Shown here: positions 8,601-13,027 of the stretch, piece by piece | Numbering within the stretch: the first letter of the stretch is position 1 | How the letters are laid out: each line of letters begins with the position of its first letter | Position numbers and translations under genes: made by a program | The notes under the pieces: generated by a model | What the model saw: only the letters and a program-made list of their open reading frames with translations | Told to the model about the DNA's origin: nothing | Databases searched by the model: none | Assembly (NCBI GenBank): GCA_937917475.1 | Contig: CALDNF010000211.1 | Location: forward strand, 1 to 14,590 | Reading direction: 5' to 3' | Length of the DNA: 14,590 nucleotides | DNA from: an uncultured Faecalibacterium sp. | Lineage (GTDB): Bacteria; Bacillota; Clostridia; Oscillospirales; Ruminococcaceae

Positions 8601-8975
8601 CTCGTCGATGGTTTCCGCCGCCATCTGGCAGAAAGCCGCACTGCGGCGATGGCGGTAATAATAACGGACGTTGTCCTGCAATTCTTCCAGCGCACGGCGG
8701 ACCAGCACGGCCCGGCCTGCGTCGGTCAGGGTCTGCACGGCTTTGCCGCCTTCCGCAGAGAGGAGCTTTTCGGCCAGACTGGTAAAGGAAAAACTCTGCA
8801 CCAGACCCGACAGCTCATCCCCCAGTTCCCGGTAGATGCGGCCCTCGGTGGCAGAGGTGAACTGCTCGGGCACCAGCAGGATGCTTTTTTGCCCCGCCTC
8901 GGCCCGGGCCCGGATGCGCCGGTAGAGCAGCGTGGTCTTTCCGCTGCCGGAACCGCCTAAAAGCAGATGTAACAT
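5628..8975 (-). CDS. addB: AddB helicase-nuclease subunit (Fe-S nuclease, Chi-reading)
   Basis: AddB partners AddA; in the family its helicase fold is inactive for unwinding, it scans for Chi, and its C-terminal nuclease cuts the other strand. The 1115-residue product begins with a Walker A (GSGSGKTT, 8-15), typical of AddB. The nuclease domain is near the C-terminus, with H at GTLMHW, D909 (TVDRAD), the DYKTG core at 927-931 and the QMLLYL helix. Four cysteines fit the AddB iron-sulfur staple: C761 (YYTCRYGYF) and C1077, C1080 and C1086 (CQWCDYSFIC), with the C-x2-C-x5-C spacing known for the family; C1087 is an extra neighbour. The ATG start has GGGAGGG seven bases upstream. It is first in addB-addA and is transcribed divergently from ruvX. 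The lack of a full set of helicase motifs is normal for AddB. Confidence 0.96.
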   Translation of the reverse strand: MLHLLLGGSGSGKTTLLYRRIRARAEAGQKSILLVPEQFTSATEGRIYRELGDELSGLVQSFSFTSLAEKLLSAEGGKAVQTLTDAGRAVLVRRALEELQDNVRYYYRHRRSAAFCQMAAETIDELKSAGLDGDRLARLAPVCGAESGKLAELALIFKGYETLLARTGMDPADRLELAAQRLEDARSRGSLPEFLQDRAVFIDEFDTFNAPKKRLMGVLLASLPDVTVALCDDGTPMVPGDLGLFSGAKQVAAQLRQLARKNGAEVAVPELLRQDIRHRDAPGLAALTELLETGSCEAAPAPELRLFAAPSREEEARAAAGAIRRLMRQGVRCGKIAVVCRDISKYRAALRYEFRMADIPLYGDEPTTPEFSAPAAAVRALLALARGADLTEQLTSLAKTGLCALTEAEVCALENYAFTWSPTAADWHKPFEKSPRGFGGAELTEEDEANLAAAEKARSLLVTAGETLRSKVRGANAEAISRAVYFCLKELGAEEQQNALVEAARTERGIPAAEEAAREWNVVMGLLDEMAGLLGDQSVTVAEYEDLFGLLLRSSDLGHIPQSLDAVVLANAGKMRLDEPDYVFVLGLAEGEFPTAPGESGLLTHADRDALMANEIDLPDCFENRVVREQVCFYKALTAPAKGLWMSWPKGAGLTLCSALEPIVELLSPAEPALELTDLAATPADGLDCLGGGWPLTDTERASLEKALRTPGSGEEPEGLALLRRMAEDPPRQLSDLHALETLLGRRLRISPSQMEKYYTCRYGYFLQYVLGLRPRKRAELSADQSGTLMHWVLQMALDPAPGPDNPCAGRMEPFAELDDEAIAALAGLLVDEYARRYLPEDTARFAYLLSRLKKSMTGLLCYLRDEQRQSEFRPAACELKIGGGEDAVPAQVYRLSDGRTVQLIGTVDRADEWVEEDGTRWVRVVDYKTGTKKLDLKEVYCGLDCQMLLYLFSLTRDKSGRFTGAEPAGVLYLLADPAPETTTRAHAARSVEYKIDGLVVDEQRVFDAMDAEESGRYLPFSFRNGAPSPYQKDKRADRTKLDRIRLHLDDLVTQMGEQLYSGQIAAEPLVTGRSPCQWCDYSFICCHETGRGERELNAPAKPFEPEENEKEETP

Positions 8976-9003
8976 GGCAAACCCTCCCGGATGATTTGAA
9001 AAT

Positions 9004-9032
9004 ATTGTACCACAAAATTGCAGGAACTTCTA
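9004..9032 (-). promoter_or_regulatory. Probable addB-addA promoter (extended -10)
   Basis: Minus strand: TACAAT -10 (9009-9004) preceded by TGTGG, giving the extended TGn element. The sequence 17 bp upstream (TAGAAG, 9032-9027) is a poor -35, so recognition would rest on the extended -10. The start would fall near 8997, leaving a leader of about 20 nt with the addB ribosome site. Confidence 0.65.
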
Positions 9033-9046
9033 TTCTGTGGTACAAT
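9018..9046 (+). promoter_or_regulatory. Probable ruvX promoter (extended -10)
   Basis: Plus strand: TTGCAG -35 (9018-9023), 17-bp spacer, TACAAT -10 (9041-9046) with TGG directly before it. The start would be near 9053, about 25 nt before the ruvX ATG. It overlaps the addB promoter back to back, so the two compete for or share RNA polymerase access. Confidence 0.7.
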
Positions 9047-9077
9047 ACCGGAAAAGGACCAAAAGAAAGGACGTTCC

Positions 9078-9509
9078 ATGAAAATTTTAGCAGTTGACTA
9101 CGGCGACAGCCGCACCGGCCTTGCGGTCAGTGATATGAGCGAGATGCTGGCCACCCCGCTGCGGCCCCAGATCGAGGAAAAATCCATGGCAAAGGTGGCC
9201 GCAAAGATCTGCGAAGCCGCCGAGACCAACCACGCCCAGCTCATCGTCATCGGTCTGCCCCGGAATATGGACGGCACCGAGGGGGCCCGTGCCCAGAAGA
9301 GCCGGAAGCTGGCAGGCTATGTGGAAAAGCAGAGCGGCCTGCCCATCCGGATGTGGGACGAGCGGCAGACCACCATCACCGCCGCCGGCATCCTCAGCGA
9401 GAACGGCACCTTTGGCAAGAAGCGGAAGGCCATTCTGGATGCCGTGAGCGCATCCGTCATCCTTGAAAATTATCTCGCATGGCGGAAGAACCACCCCGGC
9501 GAGGTGTGA
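9078..9509 (+). CDS. ruvX: RuvX/YqgF-type putative Holliday junction resolvase / pre-16S rRNA nuclease
   Basis: The RuvX (YqgF) family has an RNase H-like fold; members have been assigned to pre-16S rRNA 5'-end maturation and proposed as Holliday junction resolvases. The 143-residue product is of normal length and carries the family landmarks: VDYGDSRTG (6-14, acidic D7), VIGLPRNMDG (57-66), WDERQTT (93-99, E95) and a C-terminal helix with D121 in KKRKAILDAVSA. The ATG at 9078 is chosen over an in-frame upstream start at 9018 because the latter falls inside the promoter, and AAAGGA lies six bases before 9078. ruvX is single here, diverging from addB and converging on the cyclophilin gene. A DUF1292 gene about 1 kb away recalls the Bacillota ruvX-DUF1292 neighbourhood, here split by the inserted cyclophilin gene. 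Confidence 0.93.
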   Translation: MKILAVDYGDSRTGLAVSDMSEMLATPLRPQIEEKSMAKVAAKICEAAETNHAQLIVIGLPRNMDGTEGARAQKSRKLAGYVEKQSGLPIRMWDERQTTITAAGILSENGTFGKKRKAILDAVSASVILENYLAWRKNHPGEV

Positions 9510-9531
9510 GCCGCAAAAATACGCACGACGC

Positions 9532-9566
9532 AAAAGGACACCGGGTTTTGAGCCCGGTGTCCTTTT
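9532..9566. terminator. Bidirectional terminator between ruvX and the cyclophilin gene
   Basis: AAAAGGACACCGGG (9532-9545) pairs perfectly with CCCGGTGTCCTTTT (9553-9566) around a seven-base loop. A-rich and T-rich flanks give U-tracts in both directions, so one hairpin serves two converging genes. Confidence 0.93.
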
Positions 9567-9569
9567 CTG

Positions 9570-10304
9570 TTACGAATACGTCTCGATGGAAACGCTGTTG
9601 ATGGTGATGGCCTCGGCGGGCTTCTGGTTTTCGTCCACTGCGGCCTGCCCGATGGCGTCCACCACTTCCATCCCCTCGTACACCTGCCCGAACACGGTGT
9701 CGGTGTAATCGAGGTAGGGGGCCCCGCCTGCGGTCTGGTAGGCACTGACCACCTCCGCCCGGTAAGCGGCGGCGTTCATCTGGTCCACAAGCTCCTGCGT
9801 CACCGAGTCGCTGCCCGGCAGGGTGTCCATGACGTAGAACACGCCGGACATCTGGCCCGAGGCATCCGGGGCGGCACAGAGAGCCCCGGAGTAGTGGTGG
9901 AGCTTGTCAGACACTTCCGCCGGGAATCGGCTGCCGTTCCAGATGGTGGTGCCCCGGCCGTCGGCTCCCTGTCCGGCCTCGATGCAGAACTCCTTTTCCA
10001 CCCGGGTGACGGTCAGGCCGTTGTAATAGCCGGCCTGCACAAGGCCCATGAAGTTCTCACAGGCCTGCGGGGCCTCGTTTGGGAAGAGCACGGCTTTGAA
10101 CACCCCGGCAGAGGTGTCGAAGACTGCCACCGTGTCCCCCGATGCCGGGTGGGTGAACTGCAGTTCAGCGGAATCCACCGCAGGGCGGGTGATGGCCTTG
10201 CCCGGTCTGCCCTTGTTGGTGAAGGCACTGCACCCGGCCCCCGCCAGCAGCACCGCAGCGGCCAATGCGCCGCACAGCAGGCGGCGGAAATATTTCTTTG
10301 GCAT
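9570..10304 (-). CDS. Cyclophilin-type peptidyl-prolyl isomerase, predicted lipoprotein
   Basis: Cyclophilins catalyse cis-trans isomerisation of proline bonds; this one is predicted to be anchored outside the membrane and to act on secreted proteins. From the ATG at 10304 (GGGAGG seven bases upstream) the 244-residue product starts with a basic stretch (KKYFRR), a hydrophobic segment (about 9-21) and a lipobox ending at C25 (LAGAGC). The cyclophilin domain runs from about 58 to 243, with VLFPNEAPQACENFM (72-86) and TVFGQVYEGMEVVDAI near the C-terminus. The active-site block is divergent: canonical FHR reads VTR (100-101), keeping the arginine, and the usual FMIQGG reads FCIEAG (106-111). An upstream in-frame start at 10460 is rejected because it would place the signal peptide internally and cover the promoter. 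Catalytic activity is uncertain. Confidence 0.88.
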   Translation of the reverse strand: MPKKYFRRLLCGALAAAVLLAGAGCSAFTNKGRPGKAITRPAVDSAELQFTHPASGDTVAVFDTSAGVFKAVLFPNEAPQACENFMGLVQAGYYNGLTVTRVEKEFCIEAGQGADGRGTTIWNGSRFPAEVSDKLHHYSGALCAAPDASGQMSGVFYVMDTLPGSDSVTQELVDQMNAAAYRAEVVSAYQTAGGAPYLDYTDTVFGQVYEGMEVVDAIGQAAVDENQKPAEAITINSVSIETYS

Positions 10305-10368
10305 AATCCTGCCTCCCGATTCATATCCTGATATCGTCCCGCCGGTGTCCCGGCGGTATACAGAGAAT

Positions 10369-10379
10369 AGTATACCATA
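10369..10379 (-). promoter_or_regulatory. Extended -10 promoter of the cyclophilin lipoprotein gene
   Basis: Minus strand TATGGTATACT (10379-10369): a TATACT -10 with extended TGG. No good -35 lies at the usual distance. The surrounding 14 bases differ from the infC promoter at one position only. The start would be near 10362, giving a leader of about 58 nt. Confidence 0.7.
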
Positions 10380-10445
10380 TCCGGGGCCGTAAGGCGAGGG
10401 GAAAATACGTGAAAAAATCTTGTCACTTTTCTGGCAAAAAGCATC

Positions 10446-10474
10446 TTGACGAGCGGGCAAAAAAACGCTACACT
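10446..10474 (+). promoter_or_regulatory. Consensus-like promoter upstream of the DUF1292 gene
   Basis: TTGACG -35 (10446-10451), exact 17-bp spacer containing seven A residues in a row, and TACACT -10 (10469-10474). The start near 10481 leaves an 84-nt leader to the ATG. It probably also drives the downstream structured RNA, for which I see no separate promoter. Confidence 0.85.
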
Positions 10475-10564
10475 ATAGGCGTACCAAGCAGCAGCTCACA
10501 CAAAGCCGCCGCTTCGTATCATGCTTTGATTTATCAGTTTTGATCTATTTAGGAGAACGAACTT

Positions 10565-10882
10565 ATGGCAGACGAGATCAAGAACCCGAACACCGAAGAG
10601 GAGTATCAGCCCGATCTGATGACCCTTGAGGACGAGGACGGCAACGAGGTCACTTTTGAGGTGATCGACGCACTGGACCATAAGGGCGTGCATTATCTGG
10701 CTGTCGTCGAGTATGTCGAGGACGAAGAAGATGTGAACGATGATGCTCAGCTGGTCATCCTCAGCGTTGGCGAGGACGACGAGGGCGAGTATCTGGACGT
10801 TGTGGACGACGACGAGACCCTGCTGGAAGTCAGCAAGCTGTTTGAGAAGCGGCTGAGCGACCAGTTCGAGATCGACGGTTAA
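10565..10882 (+). CDS. DUF1292 family protein, small and very acidic
   Basis: The 105-residue product matches the DUF1292 (YrzB-like) family of Bacillota, which has no established biochemical function. The family pattern is visible as LMTLEDEDGNEVTFEVID (about 18-35), followed by HYLAVVEYVEDEEDV and LVILSVGEDDEGEYLDVVDDDE. The chain is extremely acidic, with runs of Asp/Glu throughout and few basic residues, and has no signal peptide or membrane segment, so it should be cytosolic. The ATG has TTAGGAG ten bases upstream. It has its own strong promoter. In Bacillota this gene commonly lies next to ruvX, which is nearby here but separated by a convergent lipoprotein gene. The assignment rests on pattern and neighbourhood. 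Confidence 0.88.
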   Translation: MADEIKNPNTEEEYQPDLMTLEDEDGNEVTFEVIDALDHKGVHYLAVVEYVEDEEDVNDDAQLVILSVGEDDEGEYLDVVDDDETLLEVSKLFEKRLSDQFEIDG

Positions 10883-10904
10883 CGTCCCAGACAAATTACC
10901 CGGC

Positions 10905-11115
10905 AAGACTTCCTGCCCGGCTCGATTTGTTGCGGTTTATATGATCCTACTAATCATTCAACGGGAGCTTGGAGTTCCCCGGTGGATTGCAGACCTCCCC
11001 GTCATGGGTCGACCATGAAGGCTCGATGAGGAAGCGCGAACCCGGAGACAGGGCACCCACCTGTCCGCAAGGGTAGGTTTGATTGACCGCAGACGACCGG
11101 GCGGGATCTTTTTAT
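10905..11115 (+). ncRNA. ssrS: Structured non-coding RNA, probably 6S RNA
   Basis: No reading frame fits, but the sequence folds as a long rod. Closing helix: TCCTGCCCGG (10911-10920) with CCGGGCGGGA (11097-11106), flanked by AAGA/TCTT (10905-10908 with 11107-11110) and TCG/CGA (10922-10924 with 11094-11096), then a U-tract. Next come TGCGGT/ACCGCA (10931-10936 with 11086-11091), CCTAC/GTAGG (10946-10950 with 11073-11077), a large internal bubble, and GGTGG/CCACC (10981-10985 with 11057-11061). Local hairpins lie at 10963-10979, 11002-11018 and 11047-11065 (the last would compete with GGTGG/CCACC). A rod with a central bubble and about 210 nt suits 6S RNA, which binds the sigma-A holoenzyme in stationary phase. 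I assign it on shape and sequence impression; another structured RNA, or a leader of the next gene, is possible. No convincing promoter lies in the 22 bp before it. Confidence 0.62.
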
Positions 11116-11123
11116 AAAAGCAC

Positions 11124-11168
11124 ATCCACCGCTGGCCTTTTGCAATGAGGCAGCGTGTGGATTTTTTT
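11124..11168 (+). terminator. Intrinsic terminator between the ncRNA and the next gene
   Basis: ATCCACCGCTG (11124-11134) pairs with CAGCGTGTGGAT (11151-11162) with one bulged T, and CC/GG extends the stem inward past a bulged G. Six or seven T residues follow. The T-tract ends only about 10 bases before the ribosome site of the thioredoxin-fold gene, so transcription of that gene must pass this signal or start within it. Confidence 0.82.
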
Positions 11169-11190
11169 ATACCACGAAAGGGGAATTTTC

Positions 11191-11808
11191 ATGAAATCCG
11201 AGCATCTGGTCGGGACGTGCATCCCGAAATTCACCTATGACACCCCCACCACGCCCGGCAACGACTTCTATGCCCTGTGCGAGGGGGAGCGGCCTTTGTG
11301 CATGATCTTCCTGCCCGGGTTCGACCACCCTGTGAGCCGGGAGTACATCACCCGCTATCTCAAGACCCTGCCCAACCTGCGTGGGGTGCGGCTGGCCTGC
11401 GTGGTGCGCTCGGCAGCGCAGGACGTGGCCCATGCCACCCGGGGGTCGGAGTTTCCCTTCCCGGTCATCTGCGACGGCTCCGGCGTGTTGTACGGCTATC
11501 TGGGCGTAGAGCAGACCCGGGGCCTGCTGAGCTGGAGCTTTGCGGCCCAGAAGATCTACAAAGCTGCCCGGGAGGCGGGTTACCGGTACGACAGCTCCGC
11601 CCCGCAGATCTTACCCCTGACGCTGATGGTGGGCCCGGAGGGAAAGATCCTCTTCACCCATTCGGGCCGGAGCCAGACCGACCTGCCCGAGGACTGCACG
11701 GCCATCTGCGAGATCGCCCGGGCCGTGGAAAAAGCTTCCGGCTCCTCCTCGTCCGACCCCCACTGCTCGGACGAGACCCTGACCCTGCCCGACCTGATGA
11801 ACTGGTAG
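11191..11808 (+). CDS. Peroxiredoxin/thioredoxin-fold protein lacking the CPxC cysteines
   Basis: The 205-residue product has the layout of the AhpC/TSA-like thioredoxin fold: an N-terminal PKFTYDTPTTPG strand-loop, a MIFLPGFDHPVSREYITRYL strand-helix (38-57), and the C-terminal LPLTLMVGPEGKILFTHSG strand pair (141-159) that ends such domains. In related peroxiredoxin-like proteins the strand-helix junction reads roughly CPFC; here it is HPVS (46-49), so neither redox cysteine is present at that site. Other cysteines (C10, C30, C37, C70, C94) are scattered. There is no signal peptide, so it should be cytosolic. ATG 11191 has AAAGGGGA six bases upstream; an in-frame start at 11155 lies in the terminator and is rejected. 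It lies after the putative 6S RNA and converges on the DUF378 gene. Function is unknown, perhaps non-redox. Confidence 0.72.
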   Translation: MKSEHLVGTCIPKFTYDTPTTPGNDFYALCEGERPLCMIFLPGFDHPVSREYITRYLKTLPNLRGVRLACVVRSAAQDVAHATRGSEFPFPVICDGSGVLYGYLGVEQTRGLLSWSFAAQKIYKAAREAGYRYDSSAPQILPLTLMVGPEGKILFTHSGRSQTDLPEDCTAICEIARAVEKASGSSSSDPHCSDETLTLPDLMNW

Positions 11809-11810
11809 CT

Positions 11811-11860
11811 CAAAAAAAAAAAAACAAAAGCTTCTGCGAACCAAAACGCAGAAGCTTTTT
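11811..11860. terminator. Bidirectional terminator between two converging genes
   Basis: AAAAGCTTCTGCG (11826-11838) and CGCAGAAGCTTTT (11847-11859) form a perfect 13-bp stem with loop AACCAAAA. A run of thirteen A residues (11812-11824) on one side and a T-tract on the other give a U-tract in either direction. It serves the thioredoxin-fold gene (plus) and the DUF378 gene (minus). Confidence 0.93.
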
Positions 11861-11863
11861 TGT

Positions 11864-12064
11864 TTATTCGGGATCGTCGGCAAAGAGCACCGGGATGCCG
11901 CAGAGGGCGGCGATGCCCACCAGCGTGAACACGATACGGGACCAGATGGAGCTGCTGCCGCCCAGCAGCCAGCCCACAAAATCGAACTGGAACAGCCCCA
12001 CGAGCCCCCAGTTGATCCCCCCGACGATCATCAGGATCAGACATACTTTGTAAAAGGTCTGCAC
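11864..12064 (-). CDS. DUF378 family small membrane protein
   Basis: The 66-residue product has two hydrophobic segments (about 6-25 and 42-61) and the DUF378 signature: KVCLILMIVGGINWGLVGLF then FDFVGWLLGG and SRIVFTLVGIAALC. It is predicted to sit in the cytoplasmic membrane; the family function is unknown. I choose the GTG at 12064 because GGGAGG lies about eight bases upstream and the chain then begins just before the first membrane helix; a longer frame from 12130 would overlap the ispE stop and add a non-homologous tail. It is 59 bp after ispE on the same strand and is probably the last gene of that group. Its ribosome site can pair with CCTCCCT 25 bases upstream, so its expression may be damped. 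Confidence 0.82.
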   Translation of the reverse strand: MQTFYKVCLILMIVGGINWGLVGLFQFDFVGWLLGGSSSIWSRIVFTLVGIAALCGIPVLFADDPE

Positions 12065-12071
12065 AGAAAGA

Positions 12072-12109
12072 CCTCCCTTCCTGAGGGTAGGATGTGCAGA
12101 AGAGGGAGG
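12072..12109 (-). promoter_or_regulatory. Possible hairpin masking the DUF378 ribosome binding site
   Basis: Minus strand CCTCCCT (12109-12103) is complementary to AGGGAGG (12078-12072), which is the Shine-Dalgarno of the DUF378 gene. The seven-pair stem with a 24-base loop could hide the site unless opened by translation or a factor. The pairing is visible; a regulatory role is inference. Confidence 0.35.
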
Positions 12110-12123
12110 GTTTATGCAGAGGT

Positions 12124-13008
12124 TCACCACCTCGGCGAGACCACCCGTGCGCCGCCACGGTCGGGCTGCGCCACATAGACCTGCGGCCAGCGGGCCTTGA
12201 GAGCATCGGCGGCACGGCGGGCAGAAGCCTCGTCGGCAAAGATGCCGAACACCGCCGCACCGCTGCCGGTCATCAGGGCGGTGAGGGCTCCATGCTCCTT
12301 CAATGCGGCCTTGATGGCCTCATTGTCCCGGGCCCCGCTGCACTCTTCCAGTGCATTGCCCGCTGCGGCGCAGACCCCCGGCAGGTCCTCGGCACGGATG
12401 GCCTTTTCCTGCGCTTCGCAGTCGGGGTGGGAAGAGCTGCCCACCTTGTCGTAAGCCGCAAAGGCCTCCGGGGTGGAGACGCCGTAATCCGGCATCACCA
12501 CGGTGAACCAGCAGTCCGGGCAGGGCGGCAGAGCCTTCATCACATCGCCCACCCCCTGCACCCGGCAGGTACCGCCCATGAGAGCAAAAGGCACGTCGGC
12601 ACCGATCTTTGCCCCCAGAGCGCAGAGCTCGCTCATGGACAGCCTTGCACCGTAAAGGGTGTTCAGGCCCACCAGCACACCGGCAGCGTCGGCACTGCCG
12701 CCCGCCATGCCGGCCCGCACCGGCACGTTTTTGTGGATGACGATATCCACGCCTGCCAGCAGGCCGGTGTACTGAAAGAAGGCCACCGCCGCCTTGATGG
12801 CGGTGTTGCTGTCGTTGGCGGCCACCGGGCTGCCGGGCAGAGTCAGGCTCAGGCCGCTGCTCCGGTAGAGCACGATCCGCTCGTACAGGGTGATGGCCTG
12901 CATGGTCATATCAAGGTTATGGTAGCCGTTGGGCAGCAGGCCCACCACGTCCAGAGCCAGATTCAGCTTGGCAGGGGCCAGCACGGTCACACGGTTCAGT
13001 TTTGCCAT
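12124..13008 (-). CDS. ispE: 4-diphosphocytidyl-2-C-methyl-D-erythritol kinase
   Basis: IspE phosphorylates CDP-methylerythritol with ATP, the fourth step of the MEP route to isoprenoid precursors. The 294-residue product is of normal length and is a GHMP kinase: APAKLNLALDV near the N-terminus (11-21), LPNGYHNLD (25-33), the glycine-rich ATP loop PVRAGMAGGSADAAG (96-110), GADVPFAL (136-143) with the catalytic D138, and the third motif TGSGAAVFGIF near 257. Catalytic and nucleotide-binding residues look complete. ATG with AAGGAGG nine bases upstream. It follows the aminotransferase by 19 bp and precedes the DUF378 gene by 59 bp, so all three are probably co-transcribed. In other genomes ispE is often beside other genes, so the grouping with an aminotransferase carries no clear metabolic meaning. 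Confidence 0.97.
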   Translation of the reverse strand: MAKLNRVTVLAPAKLNLALDVVGLLPNGYHNLDMTMQAITLYERIVLYRSSGLSLTLPGSPVAANDSNTAIKAAVAFFQYTGLLAGVDIVIHKNVPVRAGMAGGSADAAGVLVGLNTLYGARLSMSELCALGAKIGADVPFALMGGTCRVQGVGDVMKALPPCPDCWFTVVMPDYGVSTPEAFAAYDKVGSSSHPDCEAQEKAIRAEDLPGVCAAAGNALEECSGARDNEAIKAALKEHGALTALMTGSGAAVFGIFADEASARRAADALKARWPQVYVAQPDRGGARVVSPRW

Positions 13009-13027
13009 CCGGAAGTTCCTCCTTTGG

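Larger units (their letters stand above)
9003..9047. repeat. Perfect 12-bp inverted repeat in the addB/ruvX divergent promoter
   Basis: TATTGTACCACA (9003-9014) and TGTGGTACAATA (9036-9047) are exact reverse complements separated by 21 bp. Each arm contains an extended -10 box (TGG-TACAAT) pointing outward, one for each divergent gene. Arm centres are 33 bp apart, about three helical turns. The repeat may be mirrored promoter sequence only, or it may also be a symmetric regulator site. Confidence 0.85.

Noticed and set aside
5712..8960. 1082-codon open frame on the plus strand
   Set aside because: It lies wholly opposite addB, whose motifs are clear. Long antisense frames are expected in GC-rich coding DNA with strong third-position bias; the translation shows no family motif and no ribosome site.
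10905..11115. RNase P RNA, tmRNA or SRP RNA as identity of the structured RNA
   Set aside because: I do not see the RNase P GAGGAAAGTCC core, a tmRNA tag reading frame with tRNA-like ends, or the SRP tetraloop domain with AGCAGCC.
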